A DNA stretch of 36,196 nucleotides from Opitutus sp. GAS368 (GCA_945871005.1 CAMBUJ010000013.1:1-36196); one strand, 5' to 3'; numbered from the stretch's first letter, positions 16,440 through 32,818 are shown. The notes: generated by a model from the sequence alone, not told the origin. Program-made: numbers and translations.

Positions 16440-17165
16440 TTTCACATAGCCGCCTTCGTAGGCGGCGACGCTGCGCTCAACCACGGTGCCGGTCTTGGCG
16501 GCTAAAATCTCGGTGTCGCGGGCGACTTCGGCCGTGGTGGCGAGCACGTCGATCTGCGTATCGAGCAGGCCGAGGCGGCGGAGTTTTTCGCGGGCGGGGG
16601 CAAGCAACGGCGAGTCGGGCGCGGCGGTGGCGAGGGCATGGAATTCCTGCCGGGCGGTCAGCAGGTCGGGGCTGTAAACAACGGCGAGTGGCTGGCCTTC
16701 GGTCACCTCGACGCCGGTGGTGTGGACGAAGAGTTTTTGGATGCGGGCATCGGTGTAACTGGCGAGGTAGCGGTGGCGGCTCTCGTCGTCGTCGATGACC
16801 CCGGTGACGCGCAGGGTTCGGCTGAGCGGGGCGCGGCGGATTTCGAAAGTTTGCACGCCGATCACGGAGAGCGTGGCGGCGGGGAGCGTGATGATGTTGC
16901 CCTCGGTGGCATAGCCGGCTTCGCCCTCGTAAACCGGGGCCAGGTTCATGCCGCAGATGGTGCACTTGCCGGGTTTTTCGGACTTGATCCAGGGGTGCAT
17001 CGGCGACTGGTAGAATTTAATTTTACGCGCCGCCGGAGTGCCGTTGCCGGGGGCTCCCTGGCTGGTGCCTGAGCTGAGCGAGAACGGATGGCGGGCGGCG
17101 TAGTAGCCGGTGCCCCCGGCGACGGCTGCGACCAGAACGAAGGCGAAAATGGAGGAGGCTTTCAT
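16434..17165 (-). pseudogene. cusB: CusB-type periplasmic adaptor, C-terminus deleted
   Basis: A membrane-fusion adaptor for a heavy-metal RND pump, intact for about 244 residues and then broken. It begins with a membrane anchor (SSIFAFVLVAAVAGGTGYY). A heavy-metal-binding domain follows, with YQSPMHPWI and PGKCTICGMNL (two Cys, Met/His ligands for Cu+ or Ag+). The barrel-sandwich region is present (VIDDDESRHRYLASYTDARI; GQPLAVVYSPDLLTARQEFHALA). Similarity stops at EGGYVKAG, exactly where VKxGxxLFxIADLS should follow; the frame then reads cusA sequence out of phase to a stop near 16278. The ATG overlaps the upstream gene's stop as ATGA. Confidence 0.85.
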
Positions 17166-18418
17166 GGTTGGACGTCCTGGCTGGTGAGGAAACAGAGCTC
17201 GGCGGTGGCAAGGGCTTGCTCGGCTCGGGCGGTGGATAATTGGAGTTCGGTTTCTAGGGTCATGCGCTGGGCAGTGAGTACCGATGGCAGGGGGGCGCGG
17301 CCGGTTTCGTAGTCGCGGCGAGCGGCGTCGGCTGAAGCGCGGGAGAGCGGCAGGAGTTCATCCTGGTAACGTTTCACCTGGTTAAAACTGGCAGTGGCGC
17401 GGGTATGGGCGGCGGCGACCATGCCGGCGATTTCGGCCTCGCTGGCATCGGCCTCGGCGCGGGCGGCGTTGATCCGACTGCGGGCCTCGATGAGCTCGGC
17501 TCTGGTGCGCCCGGGGTTGGCCCAGGGCACGGAAAACGAGATGCCGGTGTCGAAACTGCTCAGGGCCTGGCCGGAGTTGTGCATCTGCCGGGCGGTGAAC
17601 GACACATCCGGGTCGATCGCGCGGTTTTTACGGACAACCGCGAGTTTGGCGCGGGCGGCATCGAGTTCGCGCAGGGCCACGGTGATCTCCGGGCTCATGA
17701 CACGGGCGCGGGCCACGGCGTCGCCGAGCGCCAGCGTGGGTAAAACCGGTGCAGGCAGGGCGAGCGGGGCGATGCCGGTCTCGACCGGGCGGAGCATGAG
17801 AGCGTTAAGCGCGGCGACTTCCTGCAGGCGCTGACTGGTTAACTCGGTGCGTTCGCCATCGGTTTTAATCAGATCGGTTTCGAGCGCGAGTAACTCCATC
17901 TGAGTGCGCTGGCCGGTTTCGTAGGCCAGTCGGGCGAGGGCGCGGGACTGGTGCAGGTTATCGTGGAGGCGGGTGTTGAGCGCGAGGCGCTCGTCGGTGG
18001 CGGCCAACCGGGTGAAGGCGAGGCGGGCCTGGTTGAGCAGCATCCATTCGCGGCGGCGGCCCTGGGCGGACACGACGGCGGATTCGGCGGAGGCGGCCTG
18101 GCCGCGCAGTTTTGCGCGGCCGCTGAGGGGAAGTTCCTGGGAAACGGTGGCCTCCAGCTCGGAGTAGTTGGCGAGGCGGGTGTTGTCGCGTTTGACGTCG
18201 AAGCCGAGGCGCGGGTCCATCCAGGCTTTTTCGACGTCGATTCGGGCGTGGGAGGCCTCGGTGGAGGCGCGGGCGGCGGCGAGGCCCGGGTGGTGGTCGC
18301 GGACCGCGGCAAAGACCTCCGGCAGGGTGAGCGGGGCGGCGGGTTCGGAGGCGAAGAGGGGGGCGCCTGCCAGCAGCAAGGCGAGGGCGAAGCGGCTTAG
18401 CAGGCTGGGGGCGGGCAT
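17162..18418 (-). CDS. TolC-family outer-membrane efflux channel (CusC/CzcC-like)
   Basis: A 418-residue outer-membrane factor expected to trimerise into the exit duct of the Cus-type pump. A signal peptide (SRFALALLLAGAPLFASE) is followed by two TolC-type repeats rich in coiled-coil heptads, for example LPEVFAAVRDHHPGLAAARAS at about residue 33, ALARLAYETGQRTQMELLALE, and in the second half YQDELLPLSRASADAARRDYETG and PSVLTAQRMTLETELQ. Length is normal for CzcC-type proteins. It is the first gene of the efflux operon and appears intact, while its two partners share one large deletion, so its present role is unclear. It overlaps cusB by 4 nt. Confidence 0.88.
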   Translation of the reverse strand: MPAPSLLSRFALALLLAGAPLFASEPAAPLTLPEVFAAVRDHHPGLAAARASTEASHARIDVEKAWMDPRLGFDVKRDNTRLANYSELEATVSQELPLSGRAKLRGQAASAESAVVSAQGRRREWMLLNQARLAFTRLAATDERLALNTRLHDNLHQSRALARLAYETGQRTQMELLALETDLIKTDGERTELTSQRLQEVAALNALMLRPVETGIAPLALPAPVLPTLALGDAVARARVMSPEITVALRELDAARAKLAVVRKNRAIDPDVSFTARQMHNSGQALSSFDTGISFSVPWANPGRTRAELIEARSRINAARAEADASEAEIAGMVAAAHTRATASFNQVKRYQDELLPLSRASADAARRDYETGRAPLPSVLTAQRMTLETELQLSTARAEQALATAELCFLTSQDVQP

Positions 18419-18451
18419 GGGGACGGACGGCTGACGTAGGAGCGGAAGGAA

Positions 18452-18565
18452 CGTTCAACATCCAACATTCAACTTCCAACGTTCAACGGGAGGAGCGGCA
18501 GAGGGCCGGCTCGACGAAGGCAGGGGTTGGATGTTGAGCGTTGGATGTTGGATGTTGGACGTTGG
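18452..18565. repeat. Inverted heptamer array (CNTYCAA / TTGRNNG) between YHS gene and tolC homologue
   Basis: The left arm at 18452-18486 is five heptamers in phase: CGTTCAA, CATCCAA, CATTCAA, CTTCCAA, CGTTCAA. The right arm at 18527-18561, plus a partial TTGG to 18565, is TTGGATG, TTGAGCG, TTGGATG, TTGGATG, TTGGACG. These are the reverse complement type of the left arm, separated by a 40-nt loop. The whole forms a long hairpin between two minus-strand genes and could act as a processing or attenuation signal. Confidence 0.8.
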
Positions 18566-18581
18566 TCAGGGGCCGGCCGGC

Positions 18582-18863
18582 TTACTTCTTGGCGGCGGCG
18601 GCCTCGGCGGCGTCGAGTTTGCCTAGGTATTTGGCCGGGTCTTTCTTGAATTTGCCCACACACTGCTTGCAGCAGAATTTCACCAGGCGATCGGTTTTTC
18701 CCTCTTGTTTGTAAACGAAATCCACCGGCGACCCCATTTCGGTCAGGCCTTCGCCTGAAACGACGCAGGTGGTCAGCGGGTAGGGAGCAGCAGGTTTTTC
18801 GGCGGCGTGGAGGCCGGCGGAGCTAAGACCAAGGAGAAGTAGAGCGGTGAGTAATGGTTTCAT
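18582..18863 (-). CDS. Secreted YHS-like cysteine-rich protein
   Basis: A 93-residue exported protein. The signal peptide (KPLLTALLLLGLSSAGLHAAE) is followed by a YHS/TRASH-like module: YPLTTCVVSG near residue 28, LVKFCCKQCVGKFKKDPAKYL near 60, then an alanine-rich end. The C...FCCKQC cysteines are likely metal ligands. Similar proteins accompany copper or heavy-metal systems, in keeping with the neighbouring Cus-type genes. It may serve as a periplasmic metal-binding or sensing protein; the exact role is not known. It is separated from the tolC homologue by a heptamer hairpin and may be the first gene of that transcript. Confidence 0.75.
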   Translation of the reverse strand: MKPLLTALLLLGLSSAGLHAAEKPAAPYPLTTCVVSGEGLTEMGSPVDFVYKQEGKTDRLVKFCCKQCVGKFKKDPAKYLGKLDAAEAAAAKK

Positions 18864-18963
18864 GCGCGCAGTGTTACGGCGGGGAAAGAGGTGCCCCTTG
18901 GTAAATCTGCATTGAGCAACTCATACTCTAGTCCACCGGCCATCAGGAGTGACTCGCCCGGAC

Positions 18964-18980
18964 GTGGCTCCGCACGTGAG
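18964..18980 (+). repeat. Dispersed 17-bp REP-like repeat, single copy
   Basis: GTGGCTCCGCACGTGAG matches the motif at 1049-1065 (minus strand) with one difference and shares the consensus GTGGCYCYGNRCGTGAG with the copies at 1084 and 26985. It lies in the gap between gltB and the YHS gene. Confidence 0.5.
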
Positions 18981-19013
18981 CGCAGGGGTGGTTTTTGCTC
19001 CCAGCCTTCCCGA

Positions 19014-19042
19014 CAACAACCAACCCGCTGTGTTGGTTGTTG
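19014..19042 (-). terminator. Strong hairpin downstream of gltB
   Basis: CAACAACCAAC (19014-19024) pairs perfectly with GTTGGTTGTTG (19032-19042) around a 7-nt loop, starting 29 nt after the gltB stop on the minus strand. There is no clear T-run, so it may be a terminator helped by Rho or an mRNA stabiliser. Confidence 0.5.
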
Positions 19043-19071
19043 CCGATCGCTGAACCGACCTTTGAGGCCAC

Positions 19072-23745
<4,674 letters not shown>

Positions 23746-23933
23746 GGTGAACGAAGGTAAGGAGGGGACGGTTAACAGCCCCAGGTGATGCAGGAAGCGC
23801 GCCGCTTATGGTGAATAGTTACAGGCGGAATGAGGAGCGATTCGTTGGGGCGCCGAAAGGGCGGCGCAAGCGGATTTTTTCCCGAGGTTGGGCGGGGGAT
23901 GAAAGTGACGGGGCCCGACCGCAAAGAAGCAGC

Positions 23934-24003
23934 GCCGAGCCCCAGCTCGGCCCAGTGCGGGAACACGGTCAGTGACCCAGAGCCGAGCTGGAGCTCGGCT
24001 CTG
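23934..24003. repeat. Pair of AGCCGAGCT palindromes between gltB and tex
   Basis: A 12-bp perfect inverted repeat (CAGAGCCGAGCT, two-base centre, mirror arm) occupies 23978-24003. A related GCCGAGC/GCTCGGC stem occupies 23934-23951, with about 26 bp between. They lie just past the tex stop on the minus strand. No T-run follows, so these are more REP-like than a standard terminator. The remaining gap up to gltB holds no recognisable gene. Confidence 0.55.
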
Positions 24004-24018
24004 CTTTGCCTGCCGGGC

Positions 24019-26412
<2,394 letters not shown>

Positions 26413-26552
26413 GTAAGAAAAGATTGAGTGCAACGTCTGGAAGGACGCGGGCAAGGGCAAAACCCGTTTGAACGGCCCGGTGGCGTGGACTCGACGCCGA
26501 CGCGCTCCTGCTCTTACTCCTTCGCCCTGATCTATTTTGCCGTTCCCGCACA

Positions 26553-26954
26553 ATGAAAACTATTCTCCTGCTGATCGCCTCCAACATCTTTATGACCCTG
26601 GCCTGGTACGGGCACCTCAAGATCAAGTTTTTGGAGGGCAAAAGTCTGATCTGGATTATCCTGTTTTCCTGGGGTCTGGCCTTCTTCGAATACTGCCTGA
26701 TGGTCCCGGCCAACCGCGCCGGGTACCTCAGCGGTACGTTCACCGGTTACCAACTCAAGATCATCCAGGAATGCATCACGTTGTCGGTCTTTGTGGTGTT
26801 TGCCTGGCTGGTGCTGAAAGAAAAGCTCACCTGGAACTATGCGGTCAGTTTCGCCCTGCTGGTGGGCGCACTGTATTTCGCCACCGCTTTTAAACCCGGC
26901 AGCGAACCCGGCGAACACGAAAAAGCGCCGTCGGTTGAAGACGGCGCTCGGTAA
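26553..26954 (+). CDS. Small integral membrane protein, DUF486 family
   Basis: A 133-residue protein with four hydrophobic helices: LLLIASNIFMTLAWYGHL, SLIWIILFSWGLAFFEYCL, CITLSVFVVFAWLVL and YAVSFALLVGALYFATAF. The FMTLAWYGHLK start, FEYCLMVPANRAGY loop and GTFTGYQLKIIQE segment are typical of DUF486, which resembles the small multidrug/drug-metabolite transporter fold. No substrate is known. The gene is divergent from tex (140 nt) and convergent with the atp operon; its last codons overlap the terminator stem. A hydrophilic tail follows the last helix. Confidence 0.88.
   Translation: MKTILLLIASNIFMTLAWYGHLKIKFLEGKSLIWIILFSWGLAFFEYCLMVPANRAGYLSGTFTGYQLKIIQECITLSVFVVFAWLVLKEKLTWNYAVSFALLVGALYFATAFKPGSEPGEHEKAPSVEDGAR
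26924..26948. terminator. Bidirectional intrinsic terminator between DUF486 gene and atpC
   Basis: AGCGCCGTC (26924-26932) pairs with GACGGCGCT (26940-26948). On the minus strand it is followed at once by TTTT, ending the atp operon 68 nt past atpC. On the plus strand a looser T-run (CCCTTTTT) follows about 10 nt later. The stem encodes the last residues of the DUF486 protein. Confidence 0.75.
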
Positions 26955-26984
26955 AACCCTTTTTGCGACGGCGGATCCCGTGAG

Positions 26985-27001
26985 CTCACGCTCAGGGCCA
27001 C
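26985..27001 (-). repeat. Dispersed 17-bp REP-like repeat, single copy
   Basis: On the minus strand the sequence is GTGGCCCTGAGCGTGAG, one base different from the copy at 1084-1100, 26 kb away, and the next five bases (CTCA plus a preceding TGT) also match. It lies in the short gap between atpC and the terminator. Confidence 0.5.
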
Positions 27002-27015
27002 AGCGCTCGCGGCTC

Positions 27016-27423
27016 TTAGTGTTTGCGGCGCTTGAGCTCGAGCTGGATGCCGGCGAAACGCACCAATTCGTGAAGGATTTCTTGCTCGGTTGGATCGAGG
27101 TGAGCGGAGGCGGTGAGCTCGGTCTGGGCGCGTTGCATCGCCTGCTCCACGGCCTTTTCGTCGATCTTTTCCTCAGTGATGGCGTGCTCGGCCAGAATCG
27201 AGACCTTGTCGGACTCGATCTGCGCGAAGCCTTTGCCCACCACCAAAAACTGCTCCTTACCGTCCTTCATCAGGCGCAACTCACCGCTGACCACCTGAGT
27301 GAGCAACGGGATGTGGCCGGGCAAAATGCCGATTTCCCCGGTCAGGGTGGGGACCACCACCGTGTCAACGGTGTCGGAGTAAACCCGGGCTTCCGGGGTG
27401 ACGATTTCGAGTGTGAGAGCCAT
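27016..27423 (-). CDS. atpC: ATP synthase F1 epsilon subunit
   Basis: A 135-residue subunit of the F1 central stalk that links the rotor to the catalytic head and can inhibit ATP hydrolysis. The N-terminal beta-sandwich is clear: LTLEIVTPEARVYS, VVVPTLTGEIGILPGHIPLLTQV and LVVGKGFAQIESDKVSILAE. A C-terminal helical pair follows from about residue 88 (KIDEKAVEQAMQRAQTEL). It is the last gene of the operon, separated from atpD by a 109-nt gap holding a heptamer hairpin. Confidence 0.96.
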   Translation of the reverse strand: MALTLEIVTPEARVYSDTVDTVVVPTLTGEIGILPGHIPLLTQVVSGELRLMKDGKEQFLVVGKGFAQIESDKVSILAEHAITEEKIDEKAVEQAMQRAQTELTASAHLDPTEQEILHELVRFAGIQLELKRRKH

Positions 27424-27432
27424 GGCGTGAGA

Positions 27433-27523
27433 AGTAGCGAGTAGTGGGTAGCGAGTAACGAGTAGGAGTGAAACGGATCGGGCTGCCTGAATGCTCGCTA
27501 CCCGCTACTCACTACTCGCTACT
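27433..27523. repeat. Inverted AGTAGCG heptamer array between atpD and atpC
   Basis: Left arm 27433-27467: AGTAGCG, AGTAGTG, GGTAGCG, AGTAACG, AGTAGGA. Right arm 27496-27523: CGCTACC, CGCTACT, CACTACT, CGCTACT. The arms are complementary in phase and can form a long imperfect stem. The loop and right arm share GCCTGAATGCTCGCTACC with the array between atpA and atpG, so the two are copies of one element. Confidence 0.88.
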
Positions 27524-27532
27524 TCCGCAGAG

Positions 27533-28966
<1,434 letters not shown>

Positions 28967-28991
28967 TTAAATTTAAAAAAAAAGGGGGGAA

Positions 28992-29861
28992 TTAAGCGGC
29001 GTACTGGGCGGCGGCGATTTCCAGGATTTCCTGGGTGATCGCAGCCTGACGGGCCTTGTTGTATTCGAGGCTGAGTTCGCCCACGAGTTTGGTCGCGTTG
29101 TCTTTGGCGGTCTTCATCGCCACCATACGCGCCGAGTGCTCGGAGGCGCGCGCCGAGAGGACCAGCTGGTAGATGTGCTTTTTGATGTAGAACGGGATCA
29201 GCGCCTCCATCACCTCAGCGGCGCTGGGCTCGAACACCATATCGCGGGTATCCTGCTTGAGTTCCACGCCGGCATCGGACTGCGCTTGAGCGATGAAGGT
29301 GGCCAGGCTGGTCAACGGCAGCACCGGGCGCAGCGTGGGCTCTTGAACCAAGGTATTGCGGAAGCGCGGATAGATGACTTCGACGGTGTCGACTTCACCG
29401 GCTAGGTACTTCTCGACCATGAGCTCGACCGCGACTCTAACCTCGGCGAACGGCGTGCGATCCGAAACGGCAAAGTCGGCAACGAGGTCACGCTTGGTGC
29501 GGGCGAGGAACTGGGCGCCCTTGCGACCGATCGCAAAGAACTTCACCGGGGTTTTGATCTCGGTGACGAGCTTGAACAAGTTGGCGTTGAGCGGGCCGCA
29601 CAGGCCCTTGTCGCTGGTGACGAGGAGAACGCCACGGGTTTTGACCACACGCTCGTCGAGGAACGGGTGCTTGAGTTCGCTCACCCGGGTGGACAGGGCG
29701 GCAAGCATGCTGGACATGACCTCGATGTAGGGGCGACCGGCCAATGCGGCCTGCTGCGCCTTCTTCATCTTCGAGGCAGCGACGAGCTCCATCGCCTTGG
29801 TGATCTGGCGAGTGTTTTTGACGGATTTGATCCGTCGGCGGATATCACGGGTGGAAGCCAT
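28992..29861 (-). CDS. atpG: ATP synthase F1 gamma subunit
   Basis: The 289-residue rotor shaft of F1. The N-terminal coiled-coil helix STRDIRRRIKSVKNTRQITKAMELVAASKM and the C-terminal helix (SARMVAMKTAKDNATKLVGELSLEYNKARQAAITQEILEI) are the two family signatures. The Rossmann-like middle begins VLLVTSDKGLCGPLNANLF. Length is normal. It lies between atpA and atpD in the standard order, with a heptamer hairpin in the 106-nt gap after atpA. Confidence 0.97.
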   Translation of the reverse strand: MASTRDIRRRIKSVKNTRQITKAMELVAASKMKKAQQAALAGRPYIEVMSSMLAALSTRVSELKHPFLDERVVKTRGVLLVTSDKGLCGPLNANLFKLVTEIKTPVKFFAIGRKGAQFLARTKRDLVADFAVSDRTPFAEVRVAVELMVEKYLAGEVDTVEVIYPRFRNTLVQEPTLRPVLPLTSLATFIAQAQSDAGVELKQDTRDMVFEPSAAEVMEALIPFYIKKHIYQLVLSARASEHSARMVAMKTAKDNATKLVGELSLEYNKARQAAITQEILEIAAAQYAA

Positions 29862-29869
29862 GTTGGAGA

Positions 29870-29964
29870 AGTAGCGTGTAGCGAGTAGTGGGTAGCGAGT
29901 AGGCCGGAAGAAGGAGCGGGATCGTGCCTGAATGCTCGCTACCCGCTACTCGTTACTCGCTACT
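29870..29964. repeat. Inverted AGTAGCG heptamer array between atpA and atpG
   Basis: Left arm 29870-29904: AGTAGCG, TGTAGCG, AGTAGTG, GGTAGCG, AGTAGGC. Right arm 29937-29964: CGCTACC, CGCTACT, CGTTACT, CGCTACT. It nearly matches the array between atpD and atpC, with the same arm order and a shared GCCTGAATG in the loop. It abuts the atpG start codon and the atpA stop codon within a few bases. Confidence 0.88.
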
Positions 29965-29967
29965 GTT

Positions 29968-31494
29968 TTAGGCTGCGTAGGTGGACTTCCACTCTTCAAG
30001 AGCGGTGACGATCTTGGCTTCGAGATCCTTGTCCAAGGCGGCCTTGGTGCGGATTTCGGTGAGCAGGGCGTCCTTGCGGTTACGGAAGAACTCGCGGATC
30101 GAAACCGAGGCGGCCGTGACCTTTTTGATGTCGAGGGTGTCGTAGAACCCGCGCTGGAGGGCGAAGATCGTGATGGCCTGGAGCTCGATGGAGATCGGGC
30201 TGAAGGCGGGCTGCTTGAACAGCTCGACGATGCGGCCACCGCGGTCCAGCTGGGCCTTGGTCTTGGCATCAAGGTCGGAACCGAACTGGGCGAAGGCGGC
30301 CAATTCGCGGAACTGGGCCAGCTCACCCTTGAGCTTACCACCGACCTGCTTGGTGACCTTGATCTGCGCGGCGGAACCGACGCGGGACACGGAAAGACCG
30401 ACCGAAACGGCGGGACGGATACCTTGGTTAAACAAATCGGTTTCCAGGAAGATCTGACCGTCGGTGATCGAGATCACGTTGGTCGGAATGTAGGCGGACA
30501 CGTCGCCGGCCTGGGTTTCGATGATGGGGAGCGCGGTGAGCGAGCCCTTGCCGTCGAGACGGGCGGAACGCTCGAGCAGGCGGGAGTGCAGGTAGAACAC
30601 GTCACCAGGATACGCCTCACGACCCGAGGGGCGCTTGAGGATCAGCGAGATCTGGCGGTAAGCGACGGCGTGCTTGGACAAGTCATCATAAACGATGAGG
30701 GCATCCATGCCGTTTTCCATGAACCACTCGCCGATGGCGGCACCGGAGAAGGGAGCGAGGTATTGGTTGGCGGCGTTGTCGGCGGCAGGAGCGGCGACGA
30801 TGGCGGTGAACTCAAGGGCACCGGCGGCCTCGAGGGCGGCGATGGTGCGCACGATGTTGGAATTCTTCTGGCCGATCGCGACGTAGACGGAATAGACGGG
30901 GCGGAACTTAGGATCGCCGGAGGCGAGGCCGACCTTGTTGATGTTGCCCTGATTGATGATCGTGTCGATCGCGATGGTGGTCTTGCCGGTGCCACGGTCG
31001 CCGATGATCAGCTCGCGCTGACCGCGGCCGATCGGGATCATGGAATCGATGGCTTGGATACCGGTGAACAGCGGCTGCGAAACCGACTTACGGGACATGA
31101 CGCCGGGGGCGATCTTTTCCACGGGATAGGTCTCGGTGGTGCCGAGCGGGCCCTTGCCGTCCACGGGATTACCGAGAGCGTCAACGCAACGGCCGAGCAG
31201 GCCCTTGCCGACGGGAACGGAGAGCAGTTTGCCGGTGGTGGAGACCTCGTCGCCCTCCTTGAGTTGGGAAACGTCGCCGAGGACGACCGCGCCGACCTCA
31301 TCGGTGCCGAGGTTAAGCGCGATACCGATCACGCCGCCGGGGAACTGGATCATCTCGTTGTAGGCGACGTCCGAGAGGCCGTCGATTTTGGCGACGCCAT
31401 CGGCGACGGTACGGATGGTACCGGTGTTCTTGCGTACGGCTTTGTTGGAAAGCTTCGCGATCTGCTGTTCGATTTGTTCGATGACCGTGGACAT
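29968..31494 (-). CDS. atpA: ATP synthase F1 alpha subunit
   Basis: The 508-residue non-catalytic nucleotide-binding subunit of F1. The N-terminal beta-barrel has GIVxV-type sequence ([19 protein letters not shown]), Walker A GDRGTGKT is near residue 172, and [19 protein letters not shown] and [18 protein letters not shown] follow with the alpha-subunit arginine region [18 protein letters not shown]. Length and motifs are normal. It follows atpH by 42 nt. Confidence 0.98.
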   Translation of the reverse strand: MSTVIEQIEQQIAKLSNKAVRKNTGTIRTVADGVAKIDGLSDVAYNEMIQFPGGVIGIALNLGTDEVGAVVLGDVSQLKEGDEVSTTGKLLSVPVGKGLLGRCVDALGNPVDGKGPLGTTETYPVEKIAPGVMSRKSVSQPLFTGIQAIDSMIPIGRGQRELIIGDRGTGKTTIAIDTIINQGNINKVGLASGDPKFRPVYSVYVAIGQKNSNIVRTIAALEAAGALEFTAIVAAPAADNAANQYLAPFSGAAIGEWFMENGMDALIVYDDLSKHAVAYRQISLILKRPSGREAYPGDVFYLHSRLLERSARLDGKGSLTALPIIETQAGDVSAYIPTNVISITDGQIFLETDLFNQGIRPAVSVGLSVSRVGSAAQIKVTKQVGGKLKGELAQFRELAAFAQFGSDLDAKTKAQLDRGGRIVELFKQPAFSPISIELQAITIFALQRGFYDTLDIKKVTAASVSIREFFRNRKDALLTEIRTKAALDKDLEAKIVTALEEWKSTYAA

Positions 31495-31536
31495 GCGGGC
31501 GGGTGGATTAGGTTTTAAAAAGGGAGCTGGAGGAAA

Positions 31537-31932
31537 TCAGGCGCTAGCGGAAAGAGCGGCGAGCTGGCCGGCGATCGACGACTCGAAAACGTCGTCACCG
31601 ATGCGCACGCGCAGGCCGGCGAAAAGGGTTGGATTAGCCTTGGTCTGGGTGGTGACCGGGCGCTGGTAACGGGCCGAAAGCGAAGTGGCGATGCCGGCGA
31701 GCACCGAGGCGCTGACCGGACCGGAGTGCTCGACGAGGGCCACGCCCTTGGCCACCTCGGTGGCGATCAGGCGCTGGTAGGCGGTGAGGATGGTCACCGC
31801 GTTAACCGGGTGGTGTTTCTCCACGTAGCCGAGGATGCCGGCCACTTGTTCACTGGAGAGACGCCCGTCCACCAAGCTCAATTTAAAGAGCTGGCGGGCG
31901 AGCTGCTGGATCTGGGCTTTGCCGGTGACCAT
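31537..31932 (-). CDS. atpH: ATP synthase F1 delta subunit, unusually short
   Basis: The 131-residue delta subunit, which ties the peripheral stalk to the top of F1. The C-terminal part is recognisable (TKANPTLFAGLRVRIGDDVFESSIAGQLAAL matches the family's LxGGxxVxxGDxxxDxSxxxxL). The N-terminal helical bundle begins at QLARQLFKLSLVDGRLS but is about 45 residues shorter than the usual 175-180. It cannot be extended upstream because an in-frame TAA, the atpF stop itself, lies three codons before the ATG. The gap to atpF is 9 nt. Position in the operon makes the identity firm. Confidence 0.92.
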   Translation of the reverse strand: MVTGKAQIQQLARQLFKLSLVDGRLSSEQVAGILGYVEKHHPVNAVTILTAYQRLIATEVAKGVALVEHSGPVSASVLAGIATSLSARYQRPVTTQTKANPTLFAGLRVRIGDDVFESSIAGQLAALSASA

Positions 31933-31941
31933 GACGAGGGC

Positions 31942-32535
31942 TTAGACGGAGGTGAGCTCGCGAGCGGCCGCCTCGTTGTAGGCGGCGCGGTCGGTTTCAG
32001 AGAGTTTCTTGGCGAGAACCTGCTCGGTGGTGGCGACCACCAAACGGGCGATCTCGGTGCGGGCATCGGCGAGCATCTTTTTGTGCTCGAGGGCGATGGC
32101 CTGCTGGGCCTTGGCCAACTGGGAGGTGGCGCGCTCGGTGGAGAGGGCGGCCTCGCGGTCAGAGATCTCCTTGGCGGTCTTGCGGGCCTCGTCGATGATC
32201 TTGTTGGCGCCGATCTGGGCCTCCTTGAGTTGGGCGGCGATCTCGGCCTGAGCCTCGGCGAGGCGGGCGGCGGTGGCTTGGGCGTTGGCCAGACCGGCTT
32301 CGATCTTGGCGTTGCGCTGGTCCATGGTCGCGAGGACCGGCTTGATCGCGAACTTGTAGAGGACAACGGCGAGGATGCTGAAGCTTAGCAGCTGCATGCC
32401 GACGTTGGCGACGTCGATACCGAACTTGGTGACGAGGTCGTGGACGAGGCCGCCACCTTCGGCGCCAGCCTTGTGGGCGGCAGCGGTCGCGTGTTCAACG
32501 GCGGGCGTGATTTCAGCCAGAAGAGAAGAGAACAT
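31942..32535 (-). CDS. atpF: ATP synthase Fo b subunit
   Basis: A 197-residue peripheral-stalk subunit. One membrane helix (VGMQLLSFSILAVVLYKFAIKPV) is followed by a long alanine-rich coiled coil (RNAKIEAGLANAQATAARL and onwards) that dimerises and contacts delta. The N-terminal 40 residues before the helix (LLAEITPAVEHATAAAHKAG) are longer than in most b subunits. It lies between atpE and atpH in the normal order. Confidence 0.96.
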   Translation of the reverse strand: MFSSLLAEITPAVEHATAAAHKAGAEGGGLVHDLVTKFGIDVANVGMQLLSFSILAVVLYKFAIKPVLATMDQRNAKIEAGLANAQATAARLAEAQAEIAAQLKEAQIGANKIIDEARKTAKEISDREAALSTERATSQLAKAQQAIALEHKKMLADARTEIARLVVATTEQVLAKKLSETDRAAYNEAAARELTSV

Positions 32536-32614
32536 GGTGGGAGGCGGGAGCGGGATAAAAAAGGGAGTGGCTCCGGGGCGGTGAGGCCGCCGGAGCCGGG
32601 AGCGCTAAACGAGC

Positions 32615-32818
32615 TTACTTGGCGAGGAACAGCGCGAGCAGGCCGAGACCTTCAGCGAGCGCCATACCGAGGATGGACTGAACGAGGATCTTGCCCGAAG
32701 CGCCGGGGTTACGACCGACGGCCTCAGCGGCCTTGGTGCCGATGGCGCCGACAGCGATAGCGGCAGCGATGAGGCCGCCCGTGGATGCGATATTACCAGT
32801 GATTTCAGCGATGAACAT
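32615..32818 (-). CDS. atpE: ATP synthase Fo c subunit
   Basis: A 67-residue proteolipid that forms the rotor ring. Two helices flank the polar loop GRNPGA: TGGLIAAAIAVGAIGTKAAE and VQSILGMALAEGLGLLALFLA. The ion-carrying glutamate is in MALAEGLG; no Ser/Thr follows it and no Gln sits at the first-helix ligand site, so proton use is more likely than sodium. The first helix has alanines where the GxGxGxG packing motif usually has glycines (A-x-A-x-A-x-G), which may affect ring packing. Gap to atpB 94 nt, to atpF 79 nt. Confidence 0.96.
   Translation of the reverse strand: MFIAEITGNIASTGGLIAAAIAVGAIGTKAAEAVGRNPGASGKILVQSILGMALAEGLGLLALFLAK

Noticed and set aside
32615-32818. Sodium-dependent ATP synthase
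   Set aside because: The c subunit lacks the Ser/Thr after the ion-binding glutamate and the helix-1 glutamine that sodium-type rings use.
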